Positions 24,709 through 32,686 of a stretch of 64,000 bases of DNA are shown here, in pieces; positions within the stretch are counted from its first letter, which is position 1, and each line of letters starts with the position of its first letter. Origin of the DNA: DAHUYF01 sp963838385 (GTDB taxonomy: Bacteria > Pseudomonadota > Alphaproteobacteria > ATCC43930 > CGMCC-115725). Location of the stretch: NCBI GenBank assembly GCA_963838385.1, contig CAWIRE010000001.1, positions 930,001 through 994,000 of the forward strand, in the 5' to 3' direction. Position numbers and translations under genes: made by a program. Under the pieces are notes generated by a model. The model was not told where the DNA came from. It ran no database searches and saw nothing but the letters and a program-made list of their open reading frames with translations.

Positions 24709-25985
24709 CAGTGCTTCTCCATCGGCGATGCGGCGCCGAGCGGCGCGGCTGCTTTGCGCGTCACCGCGGCCGCGATGCTGGTGGGCAGCGGCAACGGCCG
24801 CTCGAGCCAGCCGATCACCGGAAAGAGGACGATGAAGTGGACGAAATAGTAAAGCGTGGACAGCCGTCCGGCGACGATGAACCAGCCCTCGGGGCGGTGC
24901 GCGCCGCAATAGCCCAGCACCAGGACGTCGATCACCAGCAGCCAGAAGACCCATTTGTAGACCGGCCGGAAGCGGGCGCTGCGAACGCGCGAGGTGTCGA
25001 GCCAGGGCAGGAAGAACAGCACGCCGATGGCGCCGAACAGGCAGAGCACACCGGCGAGCTTGGCCGGGATGAAGAGGATGTCCGGCACCGAGCGCAGGAT
25101 GGCGTAGAACGGCAGGAAGTACCATTCCGGCACGATTTCGGGAGGTGTCTGCAGCGGGTTCGCCTGGATGTAGTTCTGCGGATCGCCCAGCGCGTTGGGC
25201 ATGTAGAAGACGAAAGCGGCGTAGATGATCAGGAACACGCCCAGCCCGAACATGTCCTTGATCGTGTAATAGGGATGGAAGGGGATGCTGTCCTGCGGCC
25301 CCTTGCGATCGATGCCGAGCGGGTTGTTCGAGCCATGCTGATGCAGCGCAATGAGATGCAGCCCGACGACGCCGACGATGACGAAGGGCAGCAGGTAGTG
25401 CAGCGCATAGAAGCGGTTCAAGGTCGGATTGCCGACGGCGAAGCCGCCCCACAGCCAGGCGACGATCTTGGGCCCCACCACGGGGATCGCGGAGAACAGG
25501 TTGGTGATGACGGTGGCGCCCCAGAAGCTCATCTGTCCCCAGGGCAGCACATAGCCCATGAACGCGGTCGCCATCATCAGCAGCAGGATGATCACGCCCA
25601 GCATCCACAGCAGCTCGCGCGGCTCCTTGTAGGAGCCATAGTAGAGCCCGCGAAAGAGATGAATGTAGACGACGATGAAGAAGAACGACGCGCCGTTCAT
25701 GTGGAGATAGCGCAGCAGCCAGCCGAAATTCACGTCGCGCATGATGCGCTCGACGGAATTGAAGGCGTAGTCGACATTCGGCGTGTACTGCATGGCGAGG
25801 AAGATGCCGGTGACGATCATGATCACCAGCATGATCCCGGAGAGCGAGCCGAAGTTCCACCAGTAGCTAAGATTCCTGGGGGTGGGGTACTCGTTCAGCT
25901 CATGCTGCATGAACGTGAAGATCGGCAGCCGATGGTCGATCCAGCGCACGAGCTTGCTTTGGCTTTGATTGCCGGGCCCAGTCAT
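24708..25985 (-). CDS. petB: Cytochrome b of the bc1 complex
   Basis: 425 residues, full length for bacterial cytochrome b with eight membrane helices. Bis-His haem ligands lie in the second and fourth helices ('LRYLHMNGASFFFIVVYIHLFRGLYYG', 'LPFVIVGVVGLHLIALHQHGSNNPLG'), and the Qo-site PEWYF motif is present (PEWYFLPFYAILRSVPD). It has no fused c1 domain, unlike Bradyrhizobium. It lies 12 bp downstream of the Rieske gene. Starts MTGPGNQSQSK. Confidence 0.98.
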   Translation of the reverse strand: MTGPGNQSQSKLVRWIDHRLPIFTFMQHELNEYPTPRNLSYWWNFGSLSGIMLVIMIVTGIFLAMQYTPNVDYAFNSVERIMRDVNFGWLLRYLHMNGASFFFIVVYIHLFRGLYYGSYKEPRELLWMLGVIILLLMMATAFMGYVLPWGQMSFWGATVITNLFSAIPVVGPKIVAWLWGGFAVGNPTLNRFYALHYLLPFVIVGVVGLHLIALHQHGSNNPLGIDRKGPQDSIPFHPYYTIKDMFGLGVFLIIYAAFVFYMPNALGDPQNYIQANPLQTPPEIVPEWYFLPFYAILRSVPDILFIPAKLAGVLCLFGAIGVLFFLPWLDTSRVRSARFRPVYKWVFWLLVIDVLVLGYCGAHRPEGWFIVAGRLSTLYYFVHFIVLFPVIGWLERPLPLPTSIAAAVTRKAAAPLGAASPMEKH

Positions 25986-25997
25986 GGTTTTGCCCTT

Positions 25998-26654
25998 CTA
26001 GAGCTGCTCGATGGAGCTAAGGCTGAAATTGGATCCTGGCGGATTCTCGCCGACCCGCACGACCGAATCGCTGACGAAATTGTAGGGCGGCACCGGCAGA
26101 TTGTAGGGCGCCGGCACGCCGGCGAAGACCCGCCCGGCGAGATCGTATTTCGATCCGTGGCAGGGGCAGAAATAGCCACCGGGCCAGCTCGCGCCGAGCT
26201 CGCCGCCCGGCGTCGGCTTGAACCCCGGGATGCAGCCGAGATGCGTGCAGATGCCGACGAGCACCAGGAACTCCGGCTTTATCGACCGATGCCAGTTCTT
26301 GGCATAGTCGGGCTGCTGGTCCGCCTGCAATTCGGGGTCGCGCAGCAGGCTGATCGCTTGCGGCTCCTGCAGCGACTTCAGCTCCGCCGGCGTGCGGTTG
26401 ACGATGAAAATCGGCTGGCTGCGCCACAGCACGACGATCTGCTGGCCGGGCTGAAGATGAGAGAGGTCGACATCGAGCGGCGCGCCCGCCGCCAGCGTGT
26501 CCTGCGACGCGTTCATGCTGTCGATGAGCGGCCAGGCGACGACGGCAGCGCCGACCCCGGCCAGCGCCGTGGCGGCGATCTGGAGGAAATCGCGCCGCGT
26601 CCCCGGCTCATGGGTATGCGCATCCATCGGCTTCGATTGCGCCGCATCCGCCAT
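25998..26654 (-). CDS. petA: Rieske iron-sulfur subunit of the bc1 complex
   Basis: 218 residues from the ATG at 26654, chosen over 26723 because a GGGAGAGGTGG ribosome site precedes it and the upstream codons are Gly-rich. The N-terminus carries a Tat motif (TRRDFLQIAATALAG) that doubles as the membrane anchor. The [2Fe-2S] cluster ligands are in CTHLGC and CPCHGS, with the disulfide Cys in each. First gene of the petABC operon. Confidence 0.97.
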   Translation of the reverse strand: MADAAQSKPMDAHTHEPGTRRDFLQIAATALAGVGAAVVAWPLIDSMNASQDTLAAGAPLDVDLSHLQPGQQIVVLWRSQPIFIVNRTPAELKSLQEPQAISLLRDPELQADQQPDYAKNWHRSIKPEFLVLVGICTHLGCIPGFKPTPGGELGASWPGGYFCPCHGSKYDLAGRVFAGVPAPYNLPVPPYNFVSDSVVRVGENPPGSNFSLSSIEQL

Positions 26655-26846
26655 CGGGCCACCTCTCCCATAAAACCTGACCGCCCCGACGCCCCCGCCG
26701 GGCAGGATATAGACGGCGCGCAAGCTATACTGTTGAACGCTCGCGGCTATGCGACATCCTGCCGCACAACCGCCGGGAAGCCCGCGCGCCGCCTGGGGCC
26801 GGGCCTTCTATCGTCGAGCCGCCGATTCCCGTAAAACCGGACCGCC

Positions 26847-27305
26847 ATGCGGCTCGCCCTCTACCAGCCCGACATACCGCAGAATGCCGGCGCCCTGCTC
26901 CGGCTGGGCGCCTGCCTGGGCGTGCCGGTCGACATCATCGAGCCCTGCGGCTTCGTGCTCAGCGACCGCCGCCTGAAGCGCGCCGGCATGGACTACCTCG
27001 CCGCTGCCACCCTCGTCCGCCACCCGTCCTGGGAGAGCTTCCGCGCCGGCCACCAAGGCCGGCTGGTGCTGCTCACCACCCGGGCGCCGCTGGCCTACCA
27101 TCGCTTCGCGTTCCGGCCGGACGACACGCTGCTGCTCGGCCGCGAAAGCGCCGGGGTCCCCGAGGAGGTGCATGGCGCGGCCGGGGCGCGGCTGCGCATC
27201 CCGCTCGAGGCGGGGCAGCGCTCGCTCAACGTGGCGGTGGCCGCCGCCATGGTGCTGGGCGAGGCGCTGCGCCAGACTGGGCAGTTTCCCGAGGAGCCGC
27301 CATGA
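26847..27305 (+). CDS. trmL: tRNA (cytidine(34)-2'-O)-methyltransferase
   Basis: 152 residues, the minimal SPOUT methyltransferase. 'RLALYQPDIPQNAGALLRL' at the N-terminus, 'GRESAGVPEEVH' and 'LEAGQRSLNVAVAAAMVLGEALRQ' form the trefoil-knot SAM site. It methylates the wobble nucleotide of tRNA-Leu species. It is read divergently from petABC across 192 bp and overlaps hemF by ATGA. The same petABC-trmL-hemF order is familiar in alphaproteobacteria. Confidence 0.95.
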   Translation: MRLALYQPDIPQNAGALLRLGACLGVPVDIIEPCGFVLSDRRLKRAGMDYLAAATLVRHPSWESFRAGHQGRLVLLTTRAPLAYHRFAFRPDDTLLLGRESAGVPEEVHGAAGARLRIPLEAGQRSLNVAVAAAMVLGEALRQTGQFPEEPP

Positions 27306-28147
27306 GCGAAGCCCTGAAAGAGCGTGCCGCGCGATGGTTCACGGAGCTCCGCGACCGCATCTGCGCCGCCTTCGAGGCGCTCGAGGACGACTACGCCCGG
27401 GAACGCCCCGCCGAGGGCGAGGCCGGGCGGTTCGAGCGCCGCCCCTGGGAGCGCGAGGGCGGCGGCGGCGGCGTCATGTCGCTGATGCATGGCCGCGTCT
27501 TCGAGAAGGTCGGCGTCAACGTCTCCACCGTCTGGGGCGAGTTCTCGCCGGAGTTCCGCGGCCAGATCCCCGGGGCGGCCGAGGATCCGCGCTTCTGGAG
27601 CAGCGGCATCTCGCTGGTGGCGCATCTGCGCTCGCCGCTGGTGCCGGCGGTGCACATGAACACCCGCCATATCCGCACCACCAAGACCTGGTTCGGCGGC
27701 GGCGCCGACCTCACGCCGATGGTCCCCGACGAGGCCGACACCGCGTCCTTCCACGCCGCGCTCAAATCCGCCTGCGATGCGCACGATCCCGGCTACTACC
27801 CGCGCTTCAAGGCATGGTGCGACGAGTATTTCTTCCTCAAGCACCGCAACGAGCCGCGCGGCGTCGGCGGCATCTTCTACGACTATCTCGACAGCGGCGA
27901 CGGGGAGCGTGACTTCGCCTTCACCCGCGCGGTGGGCGAGGCCTTCCTCGCGGTCTATCCCGGCATCGTGCGCCGCCACATGCTCGCGCCCTGGACCCCG
28001 GAGCAGCGCCGCCACCAACTCATCCGCCGCGGCCGCTATGTCGAGTTCAACCTGCTCTATGACCGCGGCACCGCCTTCGGCCTCAAGACCGGCGGCAACA
28101 TCGAGGCCATCCTCATGTCCTTGCCGCCCGAGGTGGCTTGGCCCTAG
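27302..28147 (+). CDS. hemF: Oxygen-dependent coproporphyrinogen III oxidase
   Basis: 281 residues, standard HemF length. Conserved blocks: 'WEREGGGGGVMSLMHG' , 'VPAVHMNTRHIRTTKTWFGGGADLTP', 'FKAWCDEYFFLKHRNEPRGVGGIFYDYLDSG' and 'GRYVEFNLLYDRGTAFGLKTGGNIEAILMSLPPEV'. It decarboxylates coproporphyrinogen III to protoporphyrinogen IX in aerobic haem synthesis, which suits its place beside cytochrome genes. The stop TAG falls inside a CTAG that is also the edge of a palindromic repeat. Confidence 0.97.
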   Translation: MSEALKERAARWFTELRDRICAAFEALEDDYARERPAEGEAGRFERRPWEREGGGGGVMSLMHGRVFEKVGVNVSTVWGEFSPEFRGQIPGAAEDPRFWSSGISLVAHLRSPLVPAVHMNTRHIRTTKTWFGGGADLTPMVPDEADTASFHAALKSACDAHDPGYYPRFKAWCDEYFFLKHRNEPRGVGGIFYDYLDSGDGERDFAFTRAVGEAFLAVYPGIVRRHMLAPWTPEQRRHQLIRRGRYVEFNLLYDRGTAFGLKTGGNIEAILMSLPPEVAWP

Positions 28148-28228
28148 CGCGACGCGCGCCAGCGCGTCGTCGCTGGCGGCGACAGCGGTTGCGCAAGCAA
28201 CCGCGAGAGCCGCACCCCGGCGGACTAG
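28144..28228 (-). repeat. CTAG-bounded palindromic repeat, copy 1 (reverse orientation)
   Basis: Read on the minus strand: CTAGTCCG, a short spacer, GTGCGGCTCTCGCGGTTGC, its inverted partner GCAACCGC, CGCCGCCA, then a second palindrome and CTAG. The first part matches copy 2 at 28908 nearly base for base. The second palindrome differs (GC-rich arms instead of AAATTCG). Its outer CTAG contains the hemF stop codon. Confidence 0.65.
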
Positions 28229-28472
28229 CCGCGGATCAGATCGGGGAGCATCCTGCGTCATTGGTGTACACCGTCAACTCAAAATTTGCGTGCGTCCTTG
28301 ACGCAGAGGGGCGCCGAGGAGCCGCCGGAGTCGATCGTAATCCTGCCCCCCTCCGCCCCCAAGGCTCCGGACAATTCGGGAGGAACGCAGTAAGAATTCC
28401 CCGCCCGTTCCGGATATCCCCCTCGCCGCCCCTCCTCCATCCTCGCGCCGTCAGCAGCAGCGGAGGCTCCCC
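28229..28472. other. Intergenic stretch between repeat copy 1 and the SRPBCC gene
   Basis: Together with the repeat this makes a 325-bp gap after hemF. It is C-rich with several short pyrimidine runs just before the SRPBCC ATG. I see no gene, no RNA gene and no convincing promoter; a GGAGG site (28465-28469 region) precedes the ATG at 28473. Confidence 0.5.
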
Positions 28473-28911
28473 ATGGCGCGCGCCTATTACAGCACCGTCT
28501 TCGAGCACAGCGCCGAGCGCGTCTGGGCGCTGCTGCGCGATTTCGGCAATTACCGGATCTGGGTCGATGAGGTCGACGAGAGCGGCATCGAGGACGGACA
28601 GGTCCGGCGATGCGGTCGGAGCCGTGCGCTTTGTCCGCATGGGCGAGACGCACATCCGCCAGCGCCTCCTCGCCCATTCCGACCTCGAGCGCTGCTACAG
28701 CTATGAATTCGTCGGCGTGCCGCGCTTTCCGGTGCGCGATTTTCTCGCGACGATCCGCGTGACGCCCGTCATCGACGGCGGGCGGAGCTTCGTCGAATGG
28801 CGGGCGGAATTCGACTGCGCCGCCGAGGAGCACGAGCATTGGACGGGGTTCTTCGCACGGTCTTTCGCCGGATGGCTGGGGTCGCTGCGGCGGCGGCTGG
28901 AGGGGAGCTAG
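28473..28911 (+). pseudogene. SRPBCC family protein, frameshifted
   Basis: The ATG at 28473 opens an SRPBCC/polyketide-cyclase-like protein (MARAYYSTVFEHSAERVWALLRDFGNY...). After about residue 43 (IEDGQ) family-like sequence continues in another frame (GDAVGAVRFVRMGE...RRRLEGS) to the TAG at 28909-28911. A single-base change near 28600-28612 explains both halves, giving a protein of about 145 residues if corrected. No slippery heptamer or downstream structure suggests programmed frameshifting, so this is a recent mutation or a sequencing error. The family binds hydrophobic ligands; the function here is unknown. Confidence 0.8.
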
Positions 28912-28991
28912 TCCGAACGGTGCGGCTCTCGCGGTTGCTCGCGCAACCGCTGACGCCGCCACGGACAAATTCGCTTCTCGAATTTGCCTAG
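28908..28991 (+). repeat. CTAG-bounded palindromic repeat, copy 2
   Basis: Begins with the CTAG that holds the SRPBCC stop codon and ends with CTAG 28988-28991. Two hairpins lie inside: GCGGTTGC/GCAACCGC near 28931-28950 and CAAATTCG/CGAATTTG near 28965-28987, joined by TGACGCCGCCACGGA. It is followed directly by copy 3, sharing the central CTAG. Confidence 0.75.
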
Positions 28992-29061
28992 GGCTTTCGC
29001 GGTTGCTCGACGCAACCGCTGGCGCCGCCACGGACAAATTCGCTGCGCGAATTTGTCCTAG
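28988..29061 (+). repeat. CTAG-bounded palindromic repeat, copy 3
   Basis: A tandem, slightly diverged copy of copy 2 with the same two hairpins (GCGGTTGC/GCAACCGC and CAAATTCG/CGAATTTG). The right-hand CTAG (29058-29061) contains, on the minus strand, the stop codon of the MFS transporter gene. The pair fills the gap between two convergent genes and may act as a terminator as well. Confidence 0.75.
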
Positions 29062-30284
29062 CTTTCCTCCGGCGGCTTGCGGTGCTGGAACAGCATCAGC
29101 AGCAGCAAATCGTAGACCACCTTGAGCGCGCCCGCGGCGACCAGGGGCCAACCGAAGACGGAGAGCGCCAGCAGATAGCCCGAGGCGACGGGGCTCGCCG
29201 CCGCGGCGAGGCTGCGCGGCACCGAGGTGACGCTCGCGGCGGCGGCGCGCTCGGGCGGCGTCACCACCGCCATGACGTAGGAGGTGCGCGTCGGCACGTC
29301 CATGCTGGAGAGCGCGCTGCGCGCCAGCAGCAGCGCCAAGGCCACGGGCAGGCTCGGCGCGAACGGCGCCAGGATCAGCAGCAGGTTCGACGGCAGATGC
29401 GTGAACACCATGGTGTTGACGAGGCCGATGCGGCCGGCGATGCGCGAGGCCACGAGATAGGAGCCGGCGGCGAGCAGGCCGCTCCAGAAGAAGAAGGCGC
29501 CGGCGGCGGCGAGCGACAGGCCGTAGCGCTGGAACAGCCACAGCGCCAGCATCGACTGCACCACGAAGCCGCCGCCGAAGGCATCGAGGCTGAACAGCGC
29601 CGCCAGCGTCAGCACGATGCCGCGCGAGGGCCCGAGCGGCGCGGCCCGTGCGGCCCTGAGCGGCGCCGGGCGCAGCGGCAGCCGGCGATAGAGGAAATAG
29701 CTGGCAAGCCCGAGCAGCGCATAGAGCGCGAACATGCCCTGCACCGCCCGCAGCAGGTTCGTCACATGGGCGGCGACGGCGAGTTCCGGCAGCCCGGCGG
29801 CCAGCGAGCCCAGCGCCGCCACCAGCGAGCCGACCAGACTATAGGCGACGAAGGTTGCCGTGCGGCGGCGCTCGCCCGCCGCCTCGGCCAGCATCGCCTG
29901 CTCCAGCGGCAGGAACAGGCTGACATCGCCCGAGGACGGGTTGAGCGTGCCGAGAAACCCCACCAGCAGCAGCGGCCAGAAGCGCGTCTCCAGGGTAAAG
30001 CCGATGCCGGTGCCGATCATCAGCAGCGTCGCGCCCAGCAGCAGCGGCCGCGATCCGTGGCGGTGCGCGCGAAAGCCCACCAGCAGGGTCAGCGCCGCCG
30101 AGCCCGCGAGCGTCGCCGCGGTGAGGAGGCCGACGCGGAAGGCATCGAACCCCAGCAGCGCGAGATAGACCGGCAGCAGCAGGCTGACGAAGCCGTCGCC
30201 GAAGGCGCGCAAGCCGCGCCCCAGCAGCAGCAGACGCGCCTCGGGCCTGGCATCGCCCGGCAGCAGGCTGAGCCGCAGCGGCAT
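29058..30284 (-). CDS. MFS transporter
   Basis: 408 residues with about twelve membrane segments. The family loop after TM2 is present in altered form (VGFRAHRHGSRPLLLGATLL), and there is a long cytoplasmic middle loop (RRLPLRPAPLRAARAAPLGPSRG) between the two six-helix halves. 'GFLGTLNPSSGDVSLFLPLEQAMLAE' resembles a subgroup of uncharacterised drug/metabolite exporters. Inner membrane; substrate unknown. It stands alone, its stop overlapping a repeat edge. Confidence 0.88.
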   Translation of the reverse strand: MPLRLSLLPGDARPEARLLLLGRGLRAFGDGFVSLLLPVYLALLGFDAFRVGLLTAATLAGSAALTLLVGFRAHRHGSRPLLLGATLLMIGTGIGFTLETRFWPLLLVGFLGTLNPSSGDVSLFLPLEQAMLAEAAGERRRTATFVAYSLVGSLVAALGSLAAGLPELAVAAHVTNLLRAVQGMFALYALLGLASYFLYRRLPLRPAPLRAARAAPLGPSRGIVLTLAALFSLDAFGGGFVVQSMLALWLFQRYGLSLAAAGAFFFWSGLLAAGSYLVASRIAGRIGLVNTMVFTHLPSNLLLILAPFAPSLPVALALLLARSALSSMDVPTRTSYVMAVVTPPERAAAASVTSVPRSLAAAASPVASGYLLALSVFGWPLVAAGALKVVYDLLLLMLFQHRKPPEES

Positions 30285-30386
30285 TATGCGGGCCCGCCTC
30301 TCCTCGCTCTCGGCAATCCGTCCATGCTTTCCTCGCCCGGCTCGGGAGCGTGCATAGGGCGGGAAACGCCGTGGGCCAACACTTCC

Positions 30387-30485
30387 TCACGCCGTTCCCG
30401 CGAATGCGGGAACCCAGGGAGACGGCAAGATCATCTGGTTGAGACCCTGGATGCCCGCCTTCGCGGGCAAAGCCATGGGGTCAGC
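30387..30485. repeat. REP-like pair of hairpins
   Basis: Two perfect 7-bp stems with 4-base loops, TTCCCGC-gaat-GCGGGAA (30395-30412) and TGCCCGC-cttc-GCGGGCA (30452-30469), are arranged in mirror image and flanked inwards by CCCAGGG and CCCTGG. This is the widespread proteobacterial intergenic repeat that reads 'CCTGGATnCCCGCnTTCGCGGG'. It lies between the divergent MFS and ABC genes. Confidence 0.75.
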
Positions 30486-30547
30486 GACGCTTGACGTTCA
30501 AAGTGCTCTGTGGTACAGAGAACTCTAATCTGGCGCAGGAGGAGCGC

Positions 30548-31273
30548 GTGAACGGTCCAGGACTGGGCGATGCCGACGCCGCGCCGGTGGTTCGGCTCCG
30601 CCAGGTGGCCAAGACCTACCGGAGCGGAACGGTCGAAGTCGCGGCGCTCAAAGGCATCAGCCTCGACATTCCGCGCAACCGCTTCTCGATGGTGATCGGA
30701 CCGTCGGGCAGCGGCAAGACGACGCTGCTCAACCTCATCGGCTGCATCGACGCGCCGAGCAGCGGCACCGTCGAGGTCTGCGGTCAGCCGACCGGCGCGC
30801 TCAACGACAACGCGCTCTCGGATTTCCGCGCCCGCAACATCGGCTTCATCTTCCAGGGCTTCAGCCTCATCCCGGTGCTCTCGGCCTATGAGAACGTCGA
30901 GTACCCGCTGCTGCTGGTCGGGACCTCCCCCGGCGAGCGGCGCGAGCGGACGCTCGGCATGCTCGAAGCCGTCGGCCTTTCCGAGCAGCGCGACCAGCGG
31001 CCGAACGAGCTCAGCGGCGGCCAGAAGCAGCGCGTCGCCGTCGCCCGCGCGCTGGTGAAGCATCCCGAGATCGTGCTCGCCGACGAGCCGACCGCCAATC
31101 TCGACACCAGGACCGGCGCCGCCATCATCGAGCTCATGCACAGGGTCCAGGCCGAGTTCGCCACCACCTTCATCTTCTCGACGCACGACCTGCAGCTCAT
31201 CTCGCATGCCGACGAGACCTTCACCATCCGCGACGGCGAACTGGTGGGCCATGACGCAGGGGGGGCGCCGTGA
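30548..31273 (+). CDS. ABC transporter ATPase, MacB/LolD type
   Basis: 241 residues from a GTG at 30548 with AGGAGGAG just before it; an upstream start at 30491 would add unrelated residues. Walker A GPSGSGKTT, the Q-loop FQGFSLIPVLSAYENV, signature LSGGQKQRVAVARAL and Walker B IVLADEPTANLD are intact. This is the ATPase of FtsX-fold exporters that act on periplasmic cargo rather than moving substrates through the membrane. It is coupled to the permease by overlapping stop and start. Confidence 0.93.
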   Translation: MNGPGLGDADAAPVVRLRQVAKTYRSGTVEVAALKGISLDIPRNRFSMVIGPSGSGKTTLLNLIGCIDAPSSGTVEVCGQPTGALNDNALSDFRARNIGFIFQGFSLIPVLSAYENVEYPLLLVGTSPGERRERTLGMLEAVGLSEQRDQRPNELSGGQKQRVAVARALVKHPEIVLADEPTANLDTRTGAAIIELMHRVQAEFATTFIFSTHDLQLISHADETFTIRDGELVGHDAGGAP

Positions 31274-32679
31274 TGCTGTTCAAGATCGGCTTCCGCAACA
31301 TCCTGCGCAACGGCCGGCGCTCGGCCATCACCGGGCTCGCGGTCGCGGTCGGCGCGGTGGCGCTGCTGCTCTTCGGCGCCTTCCAGGGCTACATCTTCGC
31401 CGGCTACCAGACCGGCGTCGTCCAGCGCGTCGGCCACCTCACCGTCTTCCGCAACGGTTATTTCCTGTACGGCGCCGGCAATCCCGCGGCTTACGGCATC
31501 GACGACTACAAGTCGGTGATGCGCGTGATCGGCGAGGACCCGGTGCTGAAGCCGCTGATCCGGGTCGAGACGCCGACGCTCTCGCTCTTCGGCATCGCCG
31601 GCAATTTCCAGGGCGAGAACGACGCGGCCAAGACCTTCTTCGGCGTCGGCGTCGTCCCTTCCGATCGCCAGCGCATGCTGCAATGGGACGAGTACGGCGC
31701 CAGCCGCCACTACGCCGCGGATACCAGGCTCTCCGATGACGACCCGGCGCGCGGCCTGATCGGCGTCGGCCTCGCGCGCATCCTCAATCTCTGCGCCGAG
31801 CTCAAGATCGCCGACTGCCCGCCGCCGCCTGCGGCCAAGCCCGCCGAGCCCGTCGCCACCACCGCTCCGGCGAAGGAGGATTTCAGCGATCTCGCGGCCG
31901 GGGACGTGACCCAGAACAACGATCCCGATGCGCACCTGCCGCGGATCGACCTGCTGGCCGCGACCGCCGGCGGCGCGCCCAACGTCGTCAGCCTCTATGT
32001 CAGCGGCGCCGAATCCCAGGGGGTCAAGGATCTCGACGACAACTATATCGGCATGCATCTGGCGCTGGCGCAGCAGCTGCTCTACGGGCGTGGCGAGCAC
32101 AAGGTCACCGGCATCGTGCTGCAGCTCAACCGCAGCGAGGAGATGGGCGCGGCGCGGGCGCGGCTGCTGGCGCTGTTCAAGGAGAAGGGCCTCGATCTCG
32201 AGGTGCGCGACTTCGCCGAGCGGACGCCGCTCTACACCCAGACGCTCAACTTCTTCCGCTCGATCTTCCTGTTCATCGCGGTGATCATGGGCGTCATCGT
32301 GCTCTTCGCCGTGGTGAACACCATGACCATGACGGTGATGGAGCGCACCAACGAGATCGGCACGACGCGCGCCATGGGGGTGCGGCGCAGCGGCATCCGC
32401 CGCCAGTTCCTGCTCGAGGGTCTGCTGCTGGGTGCGATCGGCGCCACCGTCGGCATCGTGCTGGCGGTGATCGTCGCGATCCTGGTGAACCATGCGGGGC
32501 TGACCTGGACGCCGCCCGGCAACGCCTCGCCGGTGCCGTTCCGGCTCTACCTCTTCACCAACCGCGGCCTGATCCTCGGCACCTGGCTCGGCCTCGTCCT
32601 CGTCGCCACCATCGCCGCGCTCATCCCCGCCAACCGCGCCGCCAAGCTGCAGGTGGTCGATGCGCTGCGGCACGTGTGA
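31273..32679 (+). CDS. ABC transporter permease, FtsX/MacB-like
   Basis: 468 residues (ATG 31273; a GTG one codon earlier is also open). One N-terminal membrane span, a large periplasmic domain of about 300 residues, and three C-terminal spans with the FtsX motif region 'VMERTNEIGTTRAMGVRRSGIRRQFLLEGLLLG'. The periplasmic domain holds an unusual Pro/Ala-rich insert with a Cys pair (CAELKIADCPPPPAAK) at about residues 176-200. It probably works as a homodimer with the ATPase to drive the LolA-like and outer-envelope partners encoded next. Confidence 0.92.
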   Translation: MLFKIGFRNILRNGRRSAITGLAVAVGAVALLLFGAFQGYIFAGYQTGVVQRVGHLTVFRNGYFLYGAGNPAAYGIDDYKSVMRVIGEDPVLKPLIRVETPTLSLFGIAGNFQGENDAAKTFFGVGVVPSDRQRMLQWDEYGASRHYAADTRLSDDDPARGLIGVGLARILNLCAELKIADCPPPPAAKPAEPVATTAPAKEDFSDLAAGDVTQNNDPDAHLPRIDLLAATAGGAPNVVSLYVSGAESQGVKDLDDNYIGMHLALAQQLLYGRGEHKVTGIVLQLNRSEEMGAARARLLALFKEKGLDLEVRDFAERTPLYTQTLNFFRSIFLFIAVIMGVIVLFAVVNTMTMTVMERTNEIGTTRAMGVRRSGIRRQFLLEGLLLGAIGATVGIVLAVIVAILVNHAGLTWTPPGNASPVPFRLYLFTNRGLILGTWLGLVLVATIAALIPANRAAKLQVVDALRHV

Positions 32680-32686
32680 GGCATTC

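Noticed and set aside
28473..28911. Programmed frameshift in the SRPBCC gene
   Set aside because: No slippery heptamer or stimulatory structure near the frame change; a mutation or read error is simpler.
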